Source of the DNA: Azadirachta indica
Taxonomy: Eukaryota > Streptophyta > Magnoliopsida > Sapindales > Meliaceae
Length of the DNA: 64,000 nucleotides
NCBI GenBank assembly: GCA_022749755.1
Contig: CM040445.1
Location: forward strand, 8,949,182-9,013,181
Direction: 5' to 3'
Below, in pieces: positions 24,487-36,483 of this stretch (the first letter of the stretch is position 1; each line of letters begins with the position of its first letter). The notes beneath the pieces were generated by a model that saw only the letters and a program-made list of their open reading frames with translations, made no database searches and was not told the origin of the DNA. A program made the position numbers and the translations under genes.

Positions 24487-26020
24487 TCATAAAGTGGAAG
24501 GCTTAGTGTTTGCTCTATCATCAGCTAATTTGAATGGTGATACCGAAATACGAGTTTCTGAAATATTGAGTTGGAGAGATTCTAAAGGTGGATCTACAAA
24601 TTGAATAATCTCATGATTTTTTGTTTCCCATTTTCTAAGATGACTAGTGTGGACGTCTAAATTTGATTTTTTAAAAAAATATGTTATTTTATTATTAAAG
24701 GAGTATATTTCAAACCACGTGAAAAATAGACTATTTGTTTTTATCCTATTTATATCTTCATACCAAGCTATCCTAATAATGGCTTGTTGGTCTAAGTCAA
24801 AATTGGATAAAAACCACATTTTCTTTTCCTTGTTTATTGGTGAACTAAAATCTTGTCTAAGGAAGTTTTTGTCTATTTCCTAATTTTCATTAACTATTGT
24901 GCTAATAGTCTAAAAATCAGAAAATATTGGAGATTCCGGCCTATGTATTAATTCGACTACTAGAGTAGTATACTGAACAGAACTTTGAGTATTTAAATCT
25001 TTTATCTTAATAATTTGAACTCTAAAAGTGCTAGGAATGAAAAATGATGTTCTAGCAGCTTGAAATTCTGAATAACTAGTTGATGGTGTAGGTTGCCTAA
25101 AAGAATTGAATTTAAGAAGAATTTTGCCATCATTAGTCTCTAATACTTGAGGAATTTCTTTTTGAGGTAAATTTTTAGGGACTTGCAGTTGATCTATTTT
25201 CAGTTCTCTAGAATGCTAATTTCATCCCATTTGAATAATTTTAGAGTAAATGCATCTATTGGATTATCTCTGTCTTCTGTTTGAATATTAAGAATGAATG
25301 TTTCTCCTCTATTGTCTTATAATAAGCATTTAGGGTTAAATTGGGAAGTAATTTGCTTAAAATAAATTTTATAAAGTAAGATGTATCTTTGCCTATGTGG
25401 TTGAAACTTAATTTCTGGAATATGGATATTGAGTAGTAAAGTATCTAGAAGAGTCAGATCATACAAACTAACCTGGAAGTTTTGTGCACAATTGAAATAA
25501 ATAGCTCAATTACAAAAATTAGTCTTGACTACGCCTAAAAGGAAATCTTGGAATTTGAGTAATGTTTTATCTCTAAGGAGAACTAAGATTGGAGAATCTA
25601 ATCCTTTTCTAGTTAAAGATTTGATTAATATTTGAATAAGTTTAAAGTGAATATAATTAAAACCTTATTCCTTGTATTTATTAGGTGCAGTAGAGTTAAG
25701 TAACCTAATTTCTTCAAATTCATTTTGTAAGGATAAGATTTCTTTGTGTTCTTTAATAGAAAATACAGTCCTAAAATCAAACTTCTTATATTATAAATAA
25801 TATTGGGTGGAATAGTGGGTAATCTATCTTTGGATAAATCGTGACTAACATCACTAATTTTACTCATAATTTCTCTAGAACTAATGGTCTTCGAGAGTTC
25901 TTTAGATCTAAAATCAAATAACTTTCTAATTAAAGAAACTATAATTAAAACTATTGCAAACAAACAATTTAAAACATATAAATTCTAAATACAAAGAGAG
26001 ATAGGGGAACACTTTTAAGT
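24487..26020 (-). pseudogene. Caulimovirid N-terminal polyprotein (movement protein) region remnant
   Basis: Broken open stretches (25,625-25,963 and 24,487-24,819 are longest) occupy the position before the coat protein, where caulimovirids encode the 30K-type movement protein. In copy 2 the corresponding start is an ATG at 26,324; here the equivalent codon reads ATA, so the start has been lost. Assignment to movement protein is by position and by homology between the two copies. Confidence 0.6.
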
Positions 26021-26108
26021 CGAACGTTGGACTTACAACTTTACCTTCACGTAGGATCTTGCTGCCACTCGTGACTTGGCTTGCCAAACCTACAAACAGT
26101 TTTACACT

Positions 26109-26158
26109 ACAAACAGCTTGTTTAAAATACAGAAGATCCAAAGTATAGAGAGGGAGCA
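26109..26158. repeat. Spacer at the centre of the viral head-to-head palindrome
   Basis: About 50 bases separate the two inverted viral copies. Left of it the minus-strand leader of copy 1 runs outward; right of it the plus-strand leader of copy 2 begins. Shared leader sequence includes GTTTGGCAAGCCA and GTGTTCCCCTATCTCTCTTT in opposite orientations. Confidence 0.7.
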
Positions 26159-26323
26159 GTGTAAAGTTGTATGCAAGTTTGGCAAGCCAGGTTGCAAGTG
26201 ATAGTAAGATCCTACATGAAGGTGAGGTTGTAAGTTTAGCGTTCGACCCGAAGGTGTTCCCCTATCTCTCTTTGTATTTAGAATTTATGTGTTTTAAATT
26301 GTTTGTTTGCAATAGTTTTAATT

Positions 26324-26562
26324 ATGGCTTCTTCAATTAGAAAGTTATTTGGTTCTAGATCTAAAGATCCTTCGAAGACCATTAGTTCTAGAGAAATTAT
26401 GAGTAAGATTAGTGATGTTAGTTAATATTTATCCAAACATAGATTACCCACTATTCCACCCAATATTATTTATGATATAGGAAAGTTTGATTTTAAGACT
26501 GCATTTTCTATTAAAAAACATGAAGAAATCTTATTCTTACAAAATGAATTTGAAGAAATTAG
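26324..26562 (+). pseudogene. Start of the viral polyprotein, copy 2
   Basis: An ATG at 26,324 opens MASSIRKLFGSRSKDPSKTI and the frame continues to an internal stop near 26,424, then on to the retrotransposon insertion. The insertion separates it from its continuation at 37,905. Confidence 0.65.
26558..26562. repeat. Target-site duplication, left (ATTAG)
   Basis: ATTAG here and ATTAA at 37,900-37,904 flank the LTR retrotransposon. Viral copy 1 shows the empty site as GAAATTAGGTTACT on its coding strand (near 25,690-25,710), which confirms a 5-bp duplication with one later substitution. Confidence 0.85.
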
Positions 26563-27973
26563 TGTTACAACTTAAAGGTTGTAACTCTCAAGTATAGGTT
26601 GTCTCAAGTAATAAAGTTCGGAAGTTCGAGTATCAGTTCACAGGGAATACGTTATATTAAGTCCACAAGTCCAAAGGTCTAAATATTACAAGTCCAAATA
26701 TTCAAATATTATAAGAAATGGAATGAATTTGCTTATTGTCAAATTTAAATTCAATATTATTATATATTCGGGCATTAAAGATCAATTTTAATGATTTGTA
26801 TAGAATTTATTCTTGATCTTTTTTTTTAAAGAAAAACACAATTAAGAATAAAAAAAAGTGATCTTAATTGGATGATGGAAAAAAAACATTTAAGCACAAA
26901 AAAATCAAAGGACTTACCTTTTACTTGATGGTGAAAAACTATAAGTTGCCTTACTCTTAATATGTAGAAAACATCCAAGCATTCAATGTACCTTTTGTTA
27001 ACAATGAATCAAGATTTCTAACAATTCAAAATCACTTGCAAAATATAGTACTCAATCAATAAAAAGATTGACAATAAAGAACAAAACAAAGGATCGAAGA
27101 ACAAAACTATAAAATCATCAAAAGTTCACCTTTAGCCTTAATTACGAAATTAGAAATACATCATTTAATTGAAGTTTAAATTACAAAAAGAAAATAGAAA
27201 TGGTAAAAAATTCTCTCCCTCCTCACTTCCACATCTTTCTTTATATAGGTAAAACAAAAGACATTTCACATGTGTAAACATAATTTTGTCAATTTTCAAT
27301 TAATCACGTTTTACCAAATTCCAACATATTTTTGACCATGAAAGCCACCGAATTTCATAAAATAAACTTCTTTAAAATTGTAGGTGGACGACTCATCTTT
27401 CTAATGGTCTATATCTCACCCTTATTGCTATTTTAGACCGTGAATTGTGTTGAAAATAGGTAGAGATGTTCAAGTCGCATTTTTCCACCACTCTTCTAGA
27501 ATGATAGCTCTTTTTGCTAGCCGACCAGTTGAAATTTGAGAAAGTACAAAATATAAAAGATTTAGATCCCTTTCTCAGCTTTTTAGATCACTCAATCATA
27601 TAATTTTTTATTATGTATTTAGGGGGATACGGCCTAAATACAGAAGCATGTTGGGCAGGTTCAAAGATGCGCTTGAGTTCTGTTGAAGCCCAATTTCGTC
27701 CCATTAATTGCTCGAACGGGTCCAACCTTTGGCTTACAAAGTTATGAAATGATGAGTTTATGTTTGTCCAACCCAAGAATCGTATCAATTAATGATTTGG
27801 ATTGAAAGATACGCTCATTATACGAAATCTGCGCAAAACCGACTATTTAGTCCAATTCATGTTTTACAATTCAATATAAAGGAATATGTTTTATTATTGG
27901 GGACTAGAAGAACATTATTAAATGTAAATCATAATATTTCTCTTGATAAACCTATACTGTTAAACATTCATCA
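26563..27973 (-). repeat. 3' LTR of the Athila-like element
   Basis: 1,411 bases, beginning TGTTACAACTT and ending ATTCATCA as read on the plus strand. Compared by eye over the first 260 bases it differs from the other LTR at about 14 positions (about 5 percent). It retains about 20 bases near 26,930 that the other LTR lacks. Confidence 0.9.
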
Positions 27974-27984
27974 CACCCCCAACC
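27974..27984 (-). promoter_or_regulatory. Polypurine tract
   Basis: GGTTGGGGGTG on the minus strand directly abuts the 3' LTR (TGATGAATG...). This is the plus-strand primer position of LTR retrotransposons. A second G-run, GTTGGGGGGAG, lies upstream at about 28,911-28,921. Confidence 0.7.
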
Positions 27985-29069
27985 AGCTTATTACTAGTCC
28001 CTAGTAATCTAAGCAATACCATTTAGAGTTGATTTATAAAATTTACATTCAAAGTAAAAATTATTCTTTTCTCTTTCATCTTCTCAAAATAAACAAACTC
28101 TCATTTAAAATTTACTATATATGTGCCAAATACTCATCAGTCAAATTATTAATAAACCTTCTTTTTATGCTTTTGTAACTAATATATGTTTTAGGACTTA
28201 ATTGGAATCAAACAACACTGATTCTAATTTTATCAACGTAAACTTCTTTGGGCAAAGATTATTTCTATCTCCTTTTTTTTTTTTTTTGTGCATAACTTAA
28301 CCCATGTAGAGAGCTTTGGGCCAATGAACTAGTTGGCCTTAGGGTATTGGGTGTTAAAACACCCTTACGGGCTTAATTACTTGAGTTAAGGTTATGAATT
28401 TATTCATACCAAAATTTTACCGTTTTACGCGAACATTCACTGCTGATTAGGCAAGAAGCCCGGTTACTAAGTAAAAGTTTTGGTTAGAATTTTTATTTCT
28501 TTTTTTTTTTCTTTTTTTTTAGATTTTTTTTTAACCCTTAGTTGCTACCTTTGACAAAACAAAAGAACTCAAATATTGTAAAATTCTAATATGTAATCCA
28601 CAATCATACATCAAAGTGTGTGTGTGTGAAAGATGGTTTATAAATATTTTACTGATTGAGTATCTAAGCAGAATTTGTTATATGATGATAATGTGAGAGT
28701 CCGTAGATTTGATCAATGCAAAAGAAAGTGAATGATAAATCCTTTGTTATGAAATTCAAAAATCAAAATAAATGATAATGCATATCTACTAAGATGTGTC
28801 TCAGGAGTAAGATTACTCCTTATTCTACCATCCTCATAAATTATGAATCTAAATTTTTTTTTAATTGTATATATAAAAAAAAAATAGTTACTTATGTCAA
28901 CTACACTCCCCCCAACTAGATTGCAACATTGTCCCCAATGTTTGAATGTAAAGAGGTACAGTATAGAGAACATTACCTGAGATAGTAGTTATTGAAACAC
29001 AAGTAAAACCTAAAACAAATTTAAGCAAAAATAACAAATGCAATGAGTATAAAAAAGAGATAAGAAAAG
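27985..29069. other. Non-coding 3' region of the retrotransposon
   Basis: No ORF is supported. The stretch holds long poly-T/poly-A tracts (near 28,270-28,285, 28,500-28,535, 28,855-28,890) and a TG microsatellite near 28,617-28,628. It separates the LOG-like cargo from the 3' LTR. Confidence 0.5.
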
Positions 29070-29719
29070 TTACAAATGAAGCAACAAATCCAGCTTTCGC
29101 TTTTTACTGCTTTCACTTGACCATTCTAATCGTGCCATTGTTGGATCTGGTTCATGGACAAAGTTCTGCAACTGATTGATCAAGTCATTAGCAGTTGGAG
29201 CAGAAATGAGAAGTTTACAAGTCATCTGTGAAATAAAATTCTGTTCTACAGCATGATCAAGAAAAGACAATAACTTATTAAAGAAACCATTAACATTTAA
29301 CAATCCTATAGGTTTTTGGTGAATGGTGAGTTGTGCCCAAGATGCAATTTGAAAAATTTCATCTAAGGTCCCAAAACCACTTGGTAAGGCATTAAAGCAT
29401 CTGCAAAATCAAGCATTTTAGCAATTCTTTCATGCATTGTTGAGACCATTAGTTTTTGTCTAACTATTTTGCCGGTTATGTTACCTGCAGATAAAGCCTT
29501 TGGTATAATACCTATGACTTCACTTCCTTCTATAAGTGCGACAATTGACACACGCCCCATTAACCCAAGGCTACCTCCTCTATATATTAGGTTAAGTTTT
29601 TGCTTAGCTAAAACTCGACCCAGATTGTCCGCTACTTTTACAAACTCTTCACTTTTTTCAGAGCTTGACCCACTAAAAGCACAAATAGTTTTAAATTGAT
29701 GAATAGAAGCTCCTTCCAT
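29070..29719 (-). pseudogene. LOG-like cytokinin riboside monophosphate phosphoribohydrolase, retroelement cargo
   Basis: LOG enzymes release active cytokinin bases from nucleotide precursors. From ATG 29,719 this sequence reads through a full-length LOG of about 216 residues with no intron, although plant LOG genes normally have several. Recognisable blocks are an N-terminal ICAFSGSS strand, the loop YRGGSLGLMG (residues 46-55, usually GGGS), TMHERIAKM (94-102), the nucleotide motif PSGFGTLDE (usually PGGxGTxxE) and the C-terminal block FFNKLLSFLDHAVEQNFI. A one-base loss near 29,397, inside ADA, shifts the frame just before the PSGFGT motif. The two Gly changes (to Arg 47 and Ser) are each explainable by a single G-to-A transition. 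It lies between integrase and the 3' LTR in the sense of gag-pol, so it was probably captured as a spliced transcript. Confidence 0.88.
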
Positions 29720-30148
29720 TTTTTTGCAATCTTTTACCGTCGGCAGTGATTCAAATTTTGTATGAAAATAAAGAAATGAGGTCCTGCATTTATACAACTT
29801 AAAGAGAATGCGTTAATGAAACCAATAGAGATAAGCCAGTTATTGTCATAAAAGTTAAAATTTAAAAATGTAAAAATATCAAAGATAACAGCTAATATAG
29901 GAATCTAAAACATAAAAATTTTGACAATGACAGCTAAAAGAAAATATTTACAGATAGTTGTGATTGTAGCTCACATCTTCCTTTGATTTTACGTCCAATA
30001 ACGGCTTAAATGCCCTCTATGGGTCAAGGATTGAATTCCCATCCAATTTTTTTATAAATTGGCAAATAGGGTCTTTTAAAGTCAGATTCTCAAAACTATA
30101 GCGATCACGTTTTTTTTGAAATAATGTATACAAATTGAGAATTTCACG
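29720..30148. other. Spacer between the two cargo reading frames
   Basis: No ORF is supported. In-frame codons continue upstream of the LOG-like ATG to 29,797 but have no LOG homology, so ATG 29,719 is preferred. Confidence 0.4.
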
Positions 30149-30566
30149 TTACACATATCCACTAGGATGCTTCTCAAGAGTCAATAAGATATTATTTAAA
30201 GACTCCTTACTCAGTCTATCCTTGATGAATTTAATTTTATCTTCTCTATTAGTAAACACCATTCTTAGAGAACGATATCGCTTGTTACAGGTTGAACATG
30301 CACATTTGTGAACACACTTGTAACCTTTTCGCTCTTCGTTTCTTTGCAAAAGAGCTCTTACCTAAACCAGGCTTGCGTGAAACAAATGAATCAGAAAACT
30401 TACCTGCTAAATGTACCTTTATTTCAATTATCCACCGTACATTTTCAGGAATACCTTTTCACATAAGCATTTTTAATCTTGTACACCTATCTTGGTACAT
30501 TTTTCGTAAAACATCTTTAGGAAAAGAAGGAAAATATGTTTGCTATCTAAAAAGAATGACATCCAT
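30149..30566 (-). pseudogene. Small basic, cysteine-rich ORF (unknown), retroelement cargo
   Basis: From ATG 30,566 (MDVILFR) one frame with two stops leads to a strongly basic stretch, GLGKSSFAKKRRAKR (about 30,310-30,360). There a frameshift moves to a second frame that is open to 30,149 and contains the cysteine cluster YKCVHKCACSTCNKRYR. The original product would have been about 135 residues with a nuclear-localisation-like basic patch and a possible zinc site. I do not recognise the family. The arrangement of a basic patch followed by a Cys cluster is reminiscent of small nucleic-acid-binding proteins, including those of some plant RNA viruses, but this is only a resemblance. Confidence 0.4.
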
Positions 30567-30686
30567 AATAAAAAAAAGAACAGAAAAAGAAGTAAGAAAA
30601 TTTGATATCAGTAATTTTGGGCAACTGAAAGAACTGACTTGAAGAGTCACGGAATACCGTTATCCGCCGCTTGACCGGGAAAGTAA

Positions 30687-32161
30687 CTAAAAACAAACAA
30701 TGGAATCAATAAAATTAATAACACAAGAAAACAAGTAATGTATATAAAAAAAAAATAATCCAGTGTTGTAAACAAGTTCTTTCAAAGTGATAGACTCTAA
30801 CTCGCTTGGAAAATTCTCAAAGAATGGTTTTAAATGGTGTCCATTAACTTTAAAAACATTACCATTTTTGGGGTTCTCAATCTCAATAGCGCCATGTGGG
30901 TAAACCTTCTTAATAATGAAAGGACCTGTCCATTTTGAACGAAATTTGCTAGGAAATAGATGCAATCTTAAATCATACAAAAGAACTTTTTGTGAAGGTT
31001 CAAATGATTTTTTAATGATATATTTATCATGAAACACCTTCATTTTCTCTTTGTAAATTCTAGAATTCTCGTAAACTTCATTCCTAATTTCTTCGAGTTC
31101 ATCTATTTGGAGTTTTCTCAAAGATCCTGCTTTATTTAAGTCAAAATTAATCATTTTAATGGGCCAAAAAGTTTTATGTTTCAATTCCACAAGTAGGTGA
31201 CAAGCCTTTCCAAAACTAAGTTTATAAGGAGACATGCCAAGTGATGATTTAAAAGCAGTTCGATAAGCGCAAAGTGCATCCGTTAGTCTTAAAGACCGAT
31301 CCTTATGATTCGGGTTTACCGTTTTTTCTAAAATGTGTTTTATTTTTCTATTAGCAAGTTCAACTTGTCCACTTGTTTGTGGGTGATAAGGGGTAGACAC
31401 TTTATATGTAATTCCGTATTTTTTCATTAAATTTTCAAAAGGCTTATTATAAAAGTATAAATCTCCATCACATATTGTGGCTCGAGGCACTCCAAATCTT
31501 GAAAAAATGTTTTCTTTCAAAAATTTTAAAACAATTTTATGATTATTATTTTTGCAACAAATTGCCTCTACCCATTTTGAAACATAGTCAACACCAACTA
31601 AAATGTATTGATACCCAAAACAAGATGGAAAAGGACCCATAAAATCAATACCCCAACAATCAAATATTTCAATGACTAAAATAGGATTTAATAGCATAAT
31701 GTTTCTACGAGTTATTCCACTTAATTTTTGAGAACGGTCACATGTTTTACAAAATGAATGTGTGTCTTTAAATAAGGTGGGTCAATAAAATCCACATTGC
31801 AATATTTTCGCAGTAGTTTTCTTTGAAGAAAAATGACCACCACATGCTTCGAAATGACAAAAAGAAATGATATTTTGAATTTTATTGTTAGGTACATATG
31901 TCCTTATAATTTGGTTAGGGCAATATTTGAAAAAATATGGATCATCCCAAAAGAAATTGCGTACCTCCTTTAAAAATTTCTTTTTGTCTTGAGTATTCCA
32001 ATGATTTGGCATTTGACCTGTAACAAGAAAATTGATAATATCAGCAAACCAAGATAAAATAGAAACATTGAAAAGTTGCTCATCAGGAAAATTATCATTA
32101 ATTGGTGTTGTCTCAATCGGTTCTTCAAATATAAGTCTTGATAAGTGATCAGCAACCACAT
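30687..32161 (-). pseudogene. Integrase of the Athila-like element
   Basis: An HHCC zinc domain at about 31,730-31,860 (CHFEACGGHF...) is followed by a catalytic core with the DDE triad: Asp in WGIDFMGPF (near 31,645), Asp in [10 protein letters not shown] (near 31,465) and Glu in SGQVELANR (near 31,370). A C-terminal domain then carries SKWTGPF and [10 protein letters not shown]. The enzyme inserts the cDNA copy into the genome. A break between 31,698 and 31,782 separates the zinc domain from the core. The 336-codon core ORF is the longest in the window. Confidence 0.88.
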
Positions 32162-32201
32162 TTTGTACTCCTTTTTAGTCTTGAATTATGAGATCAAATT
32201 C

Positions 32202-33746
32202 TTAGAGTAGTAGGATCCACCTAATCAATCTAACTTTAGCATCTTTTTTTGAGAGAAAATATTTTAATGCTGCATGATTACTAAAAATCACATTGGGTGA
32301 GCCAACAAGATAAGATCGAAATTTATCCATTGCAAATACTACTGCAAGTAATTCCTTTTCAGTGGTAGAATAATTCATTTGAGCACTATTTAAGATTTTA
32401 CTGGCATAGTAAATCACATAGGGTTTCTTGTTATTTCGTTGTCCTAAAACAGCTCCAACAACATAATCGCTAGCATCACACATGATTTCAAAAGGTAAAG
32501 TCCAATTTAGAGGTTGCATGATAGGAGCAGATGTTAGCATGGTTTTAAGTTTGACAAAATCTTCTTGACATGACTCAGTTCACTCAAAGAGAGCATCTTT
32601 TAATAAGAGATTGCACAACGGTCTTGATATAACACTAAAATCTTTGATAAATCTCCTATAAAAACCAACATGTCCTAAAAATGATCTAACATCTTTGACA
32701 GACTTAAGAACAGGTAAATTGGCAATTAATTCAATTTTAAATTTATCTACTTCAATTCCTTTTGATGAGATAATGTGACCAAGCATAATACCATTTGTGA
32801 CCATGAAATGACATGTTTCCCAATTAAGCACAAGATTCTTTTCTTCACACCTAATCAAAAATTTTTCCAAGTCAGATAAGCAATCATCAAATGAATCACC
32901 ACAAACAAAAAAATCATCCATGAAAACTTCAAGAAATCATTCAACCATATCACTAAAAATACTAAGCATGTATCTTTGAAATGTAGCTGGTGCATTACAC
33001 AATCCAAATGGCATCCTTTTATATGCAAAAGTTCTAAACGGACAAGTGAAAGTGGTCTTTTCTTGGTCTTCAGGTGCAATTTCAATTTGGTTATACCCAA
33101 AATACCCATATAGAAAACAATAAAATGCATGTCCAGCTACCCTTTCTAATATTTGATCCATGAATGGTAACGGGAAATGGTCTTTCTTAGTCATTGAATT
33201 GAGTTTCCTATAGTCAATGCACATTCTCCAGCCAGTAATTGTTCTAGTTGGAATTAATTCATTATTTTCATTTTTGACTACAGTAACTCCAGATTTCTTA
33301 GGTACAACTTGTGTAGAACTTACCCATGTGCTATCAAAAATAGGATAAATGATCCCTACATCTAAAAGATTGAGAACTTCATTTCTCACTACCTCTTTCA
33401 TATTAGGATTTAGCTTAGGTTGCATTCGTCTAGATGATTTGGCATTATCTTCCAAACATATCTTATGTGTGCAAATCAAAAGATTAATTCCTTTTATGTC
33501 AGCTATTGTCCATCCTAAGACATGTTTATGCAATCTTAGAATTTTGAGCAACTTACATTCTTGAAGAGCACTGAGTTTCAAAGAAATTATCACTGGAAAA
33601 GTTTCATTAGCACCTAAGAAAGCATACTTGAGGTCAGATGGTAATGGTTTCAATTCAAGTTTTGGTGGTTGAACACTCGATGGCATCGGTTTATCAGCAC
33701 ATTGAGGTAGGTTTTCAAATTTTTGTCTGCATCCCTTAACTTCCAA
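32202..33746 (-). pseudogene. Reverse transcriptase and RNase H of the Athila-like element
   Basis: The RT runs from about 33,500 to 32,600: GWRMCIDYRKLN (fingers), FPLPFMDQILERVAG, KRMPFGLCNAPATFQRYM (palm) and the catalytic box as FMDDFFV (near 32,915). RNase H follows at 32,540-32,202, with FEIMCDASDYVVGAVLGQR and STTEKELLAVVFA. Together they copy the element RNA into DNA. Stops at about 32,935 and 32,575 and a break near 32,200 disrupt the frame. Confidence 0.9.
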
Positions 33747-34800
33747 AATCTGAGAAGATTTTCAAAGAGAATAAAAATAAGACACTTCAGAATTTTTATC
33801 AAAATTGAAATCATTGCAACCATTTAAACAAGCATCCAAGGGATCAAAAAAAGATAAAACATTAAAGCAGTCATGAACGAGTTCCTCAATATAACTAACT
33901 TCATGCATGTCATCATTTTCATTAGGTTGCTTGCAAATATTGAACACATTCATTTCCAATGTCATGTTTCCAAATGATAATTTTAGAACTCCATTTTTAC
34001 AGTTGATTATTGCATTAGATGTAGCAATTAATGGACGTCCTAATATGATAGGAATTTAGGTGCTTGAGCTAGGAACAGGTTGTGTCTAAGACAATAAAAT
34101 TTACAAGAAAGTAAAATTTATCTACTTGAACTAATACATCCTAAAGTATTCCTCGTGATACTTTTACAGAGCGATCAGCAAGTTAAAGTGTTGTAAAAGT
34201 AGGTTTAAGCTTACCTAAACCTAATTGCTCATACACTGAATATGGCAATAAATTAACACTTGTACCAAGATCAAGTAAAGCATGGTTTATCGTAAAGTTT
34301 TCAATTACACAAGAAATGGTGGGACAACCAGGATCTTTATATTTTGGTGGAGTGTTATGTTGGATAATCGAACTAGCATTCTCAGTTAAAAATGCTTTCT
34401 TTTGAACATTAAGCTTCCTTTTAACAGTGCATAAATCTTTCAAAAATTTGGCATAAGAAGGAACTTGCTTAATTGCATCTAACAAAAGAATGTTAATTTT
34501 AACTTGCTTAAAAAGTTCAAAAATTTCAGAATTTTGGTTCAACTTTTGAATTGGTTGCAATCTTTAAAGAAAAGGAGAAGGGATAGGGCATTTTTCAACA
34601 TCACACATCTTAAGTTCAACATTATTTTCCTCACTCACTAATTTTGATGGTTCTTTAAATTCAATCTCTTTCAAAGAAATGGTTTTATCAATGACCTTAC
34701 CACTTCGGAGAGTAGTGATGGAGTTGGCATTCTCATGCTGTGTGCCATTTGGTTGAGCAGGAAATTTACTTTTCTCTTGACTACGCAAAGCTGAGATCAA
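33747..34800 (-). pseudogene. Protease region of the Athila-like element
   Basis: The retropepsin active site is ALLDLGTSVNLLP (near 34,230-34,270; usually D-S/L-G). Broken frames link it to gag upstream (34,564-34,800) and to RT downstream (33,762-33,965). It would process the Gag-Pol polyprotein. Confidence 0.75.
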
Positions 34801-34974
34801 TGTTGAAAGTGTATTCTTGATATCATTAATGGCCTATTATGTTTGATTGTTTATGCTTGTTTGCCCTTGCATGAATGTTTGCAATGTTTCCTCAAGAGTT
34901 TTCAAATGTGGTGAATGGTATAATGAAAAATTTGAAGGTCTTTGAGGTGGTGGATGGGCATGATTATCATTTTT

Positions 34975-36068
34975 TCAACTAAAATTTGCGTGATTTCTCC
35001 ATCCAGGATTGTATGTTTCAGAATATGGAGAATTAGAGGAAAAAGGCTTTTTGAAAGGATTCATAGAATTTGTTTGGTCATGCAACACTTCTTTAAAAAT
35101 TAGAATATTTGAACAATCTTGAGTGGAATGTCCTATGACTTCACAAATTTCACAAACTTCATCATTATACACAGATTTGACCTCTTTAACTTTCCTTAAT
35201 TCCATGACTTCAATCTTTCTCGTTAAATTTGTAATTCTAACACTTAGATCATCTTCTTGACTCAAATTATATTTACCCCTACTAGAACTAGCCATATTAG
35301 ATCTAATTGAATTTTCAGAGGAATTAGTAGATTGCCAGAATTGAGAGTTTCAACTAAATGATCTAAATACTCTAAAGCTTCTTCTGGGTCTTTGTTTAAA
35401 AATTCACCATTACACATTGTTTCAATGAATTGTTTTGTCTCTGGTGTTAACCCTTCATAAAAGAAACTTATCGTACGCCATTTTTCAAAACCATGGTGTG
35501 GGCATCAATTCAACAAGTCTTTAAATCTTTCCAAATATTGAAAATAGGTCTCATTTCCTTTTTGACAAAAATTTTGGATTTGTCTCTTGAAAGCATTCGT
35601 TTTATATATTGGAAAAAATTGATTTAAAAACTTGGTTTGCATTTGACATGTGCGTATAGATCTAGGTCTTAATGAATTAAGCCATGTTTTTGCTTTATCT
35701 TTTAAAGAAAAAGGAAACAATTTTAGCTTAATTATCTCTTCACTACATGTTTGATCCATAAATGTGGCACATACTTCCTCAAATTCTTTCAAGTGCAAAT
35801 AAGAACTCTCAGACTTTAAGCCATGGAAATTAGGAAGTAAAGGGATCATACCGGGCTTAAATCTGAAGTTATTTGAATTAAGCGGAAAAATAAAGTATAA
35901 AGGAGATGAATTTCGGGGAGGTTGCAAATATTCACGCATGGTTCGAATATGATGATTTTCATTTTCTCCATGTATACTTTCATTTTCAGCCATAGTGTTA
36001 GTTGTGTGTAACTTTGAAGATGAATCAAACAAATTTCCAAAGGAGGTTTCAGAATTATCTTTCACCAA
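34975..36068 (-). pseudogene. Gag of the Athila-like element
   Basis: The ORF from ATG 36,068 holds the retrotransposon gag domain (LKEFEEVCATFMDQ, KLFPFSLKDKAKTWLNSL, FLNQFFPIYKTNAFKRQI) up to a stop at 35,505. The frame resumes to 34,975 with a CCHC zinc knuckle, CEICEVIGHSTQDC (35,110-35,155). Gag forms the cytoplasmic particle in which the element RNA is copied. Confidence 0.88.
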
Positions 36069-36483
36069 TCAATGAGAATGAGGATCACGATACCATCCAA
36101 GCATGAAAAAAAATAATAATAAAACACAATAAAATAAAATACAATAAAATAAAATGTTAGCATAATAAAACAATAAAAAAGAAAAGAGGTGGTATAACCT
36201 TCCTCTTAATAAAATTATTGTAAATGAAAATAACAACACAATAGTTAATAGAAAAAAATTAAGAAAAGTGGCAAATCCTACCATGAACAAAATAAACAAC
36301 AAAAATTAAGTTGTATATGTAGAACCAACCATAATATAAATATAAATGGTCGGCTGAGCCTCCCAACAAAAATAAATAACAAGAAGTAAATAAAAAAAAA
36401 TGTTAAAGTTAGAGTTAGAGTTAGAGGTTAAAGTTAGTAAAAGAAAATTAAACAAGAACTAGTAAATTTTATACAAATCGTAC

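Larger units (their letters stand above)
19876..26108 (-). mobile_element. Endogenous caulimovirid (pararetrovirus), copy 1
   Basis: Integrated pararetroviral DNA read on the minus strand. In order from 26,108 downward it contains leader, movement protein region, coat protein region, aspartic protease, RNase H, a second ORF, a promoter with TATA box and poly(A) signal, and a tRNA-Met primer-binding site. The order and PBS fit the florendovirus/petuvirus-like Caulimoviridae common in dicot genomes; genus assignment is inference. All ORFs are broken by stops and frameshifts and the reverse transcriptase core is missing, so it cannot encode a functional virus. Length is about 6.2 kb, short of the 7-8 kb usual for the group because of that deletion. 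Confidence 0.82.

Noticed and set aside
28905..28925. GTTGGGGGGAG as the true polypurine tract
   Set aside because: The G-run at 27,974-27,984 directly abuts the LTR, which is where the plus-strand primer must lie; this upstream run could at most be an additional tract.
29469..29699. Plus-strand ORF opposite the LOG-like sequence
   Set aside because: Antisense shadow; the minus-strand frame carries the LOG motifs.
30292..30642. Plus-strand ORF of 116 codons inside the retrotransposon
   Set aside because: It is antisense to the cargo region and overlaps the basic Cys-rich frame on the minus strand. It has no domain and its codons follow the opposite strand.
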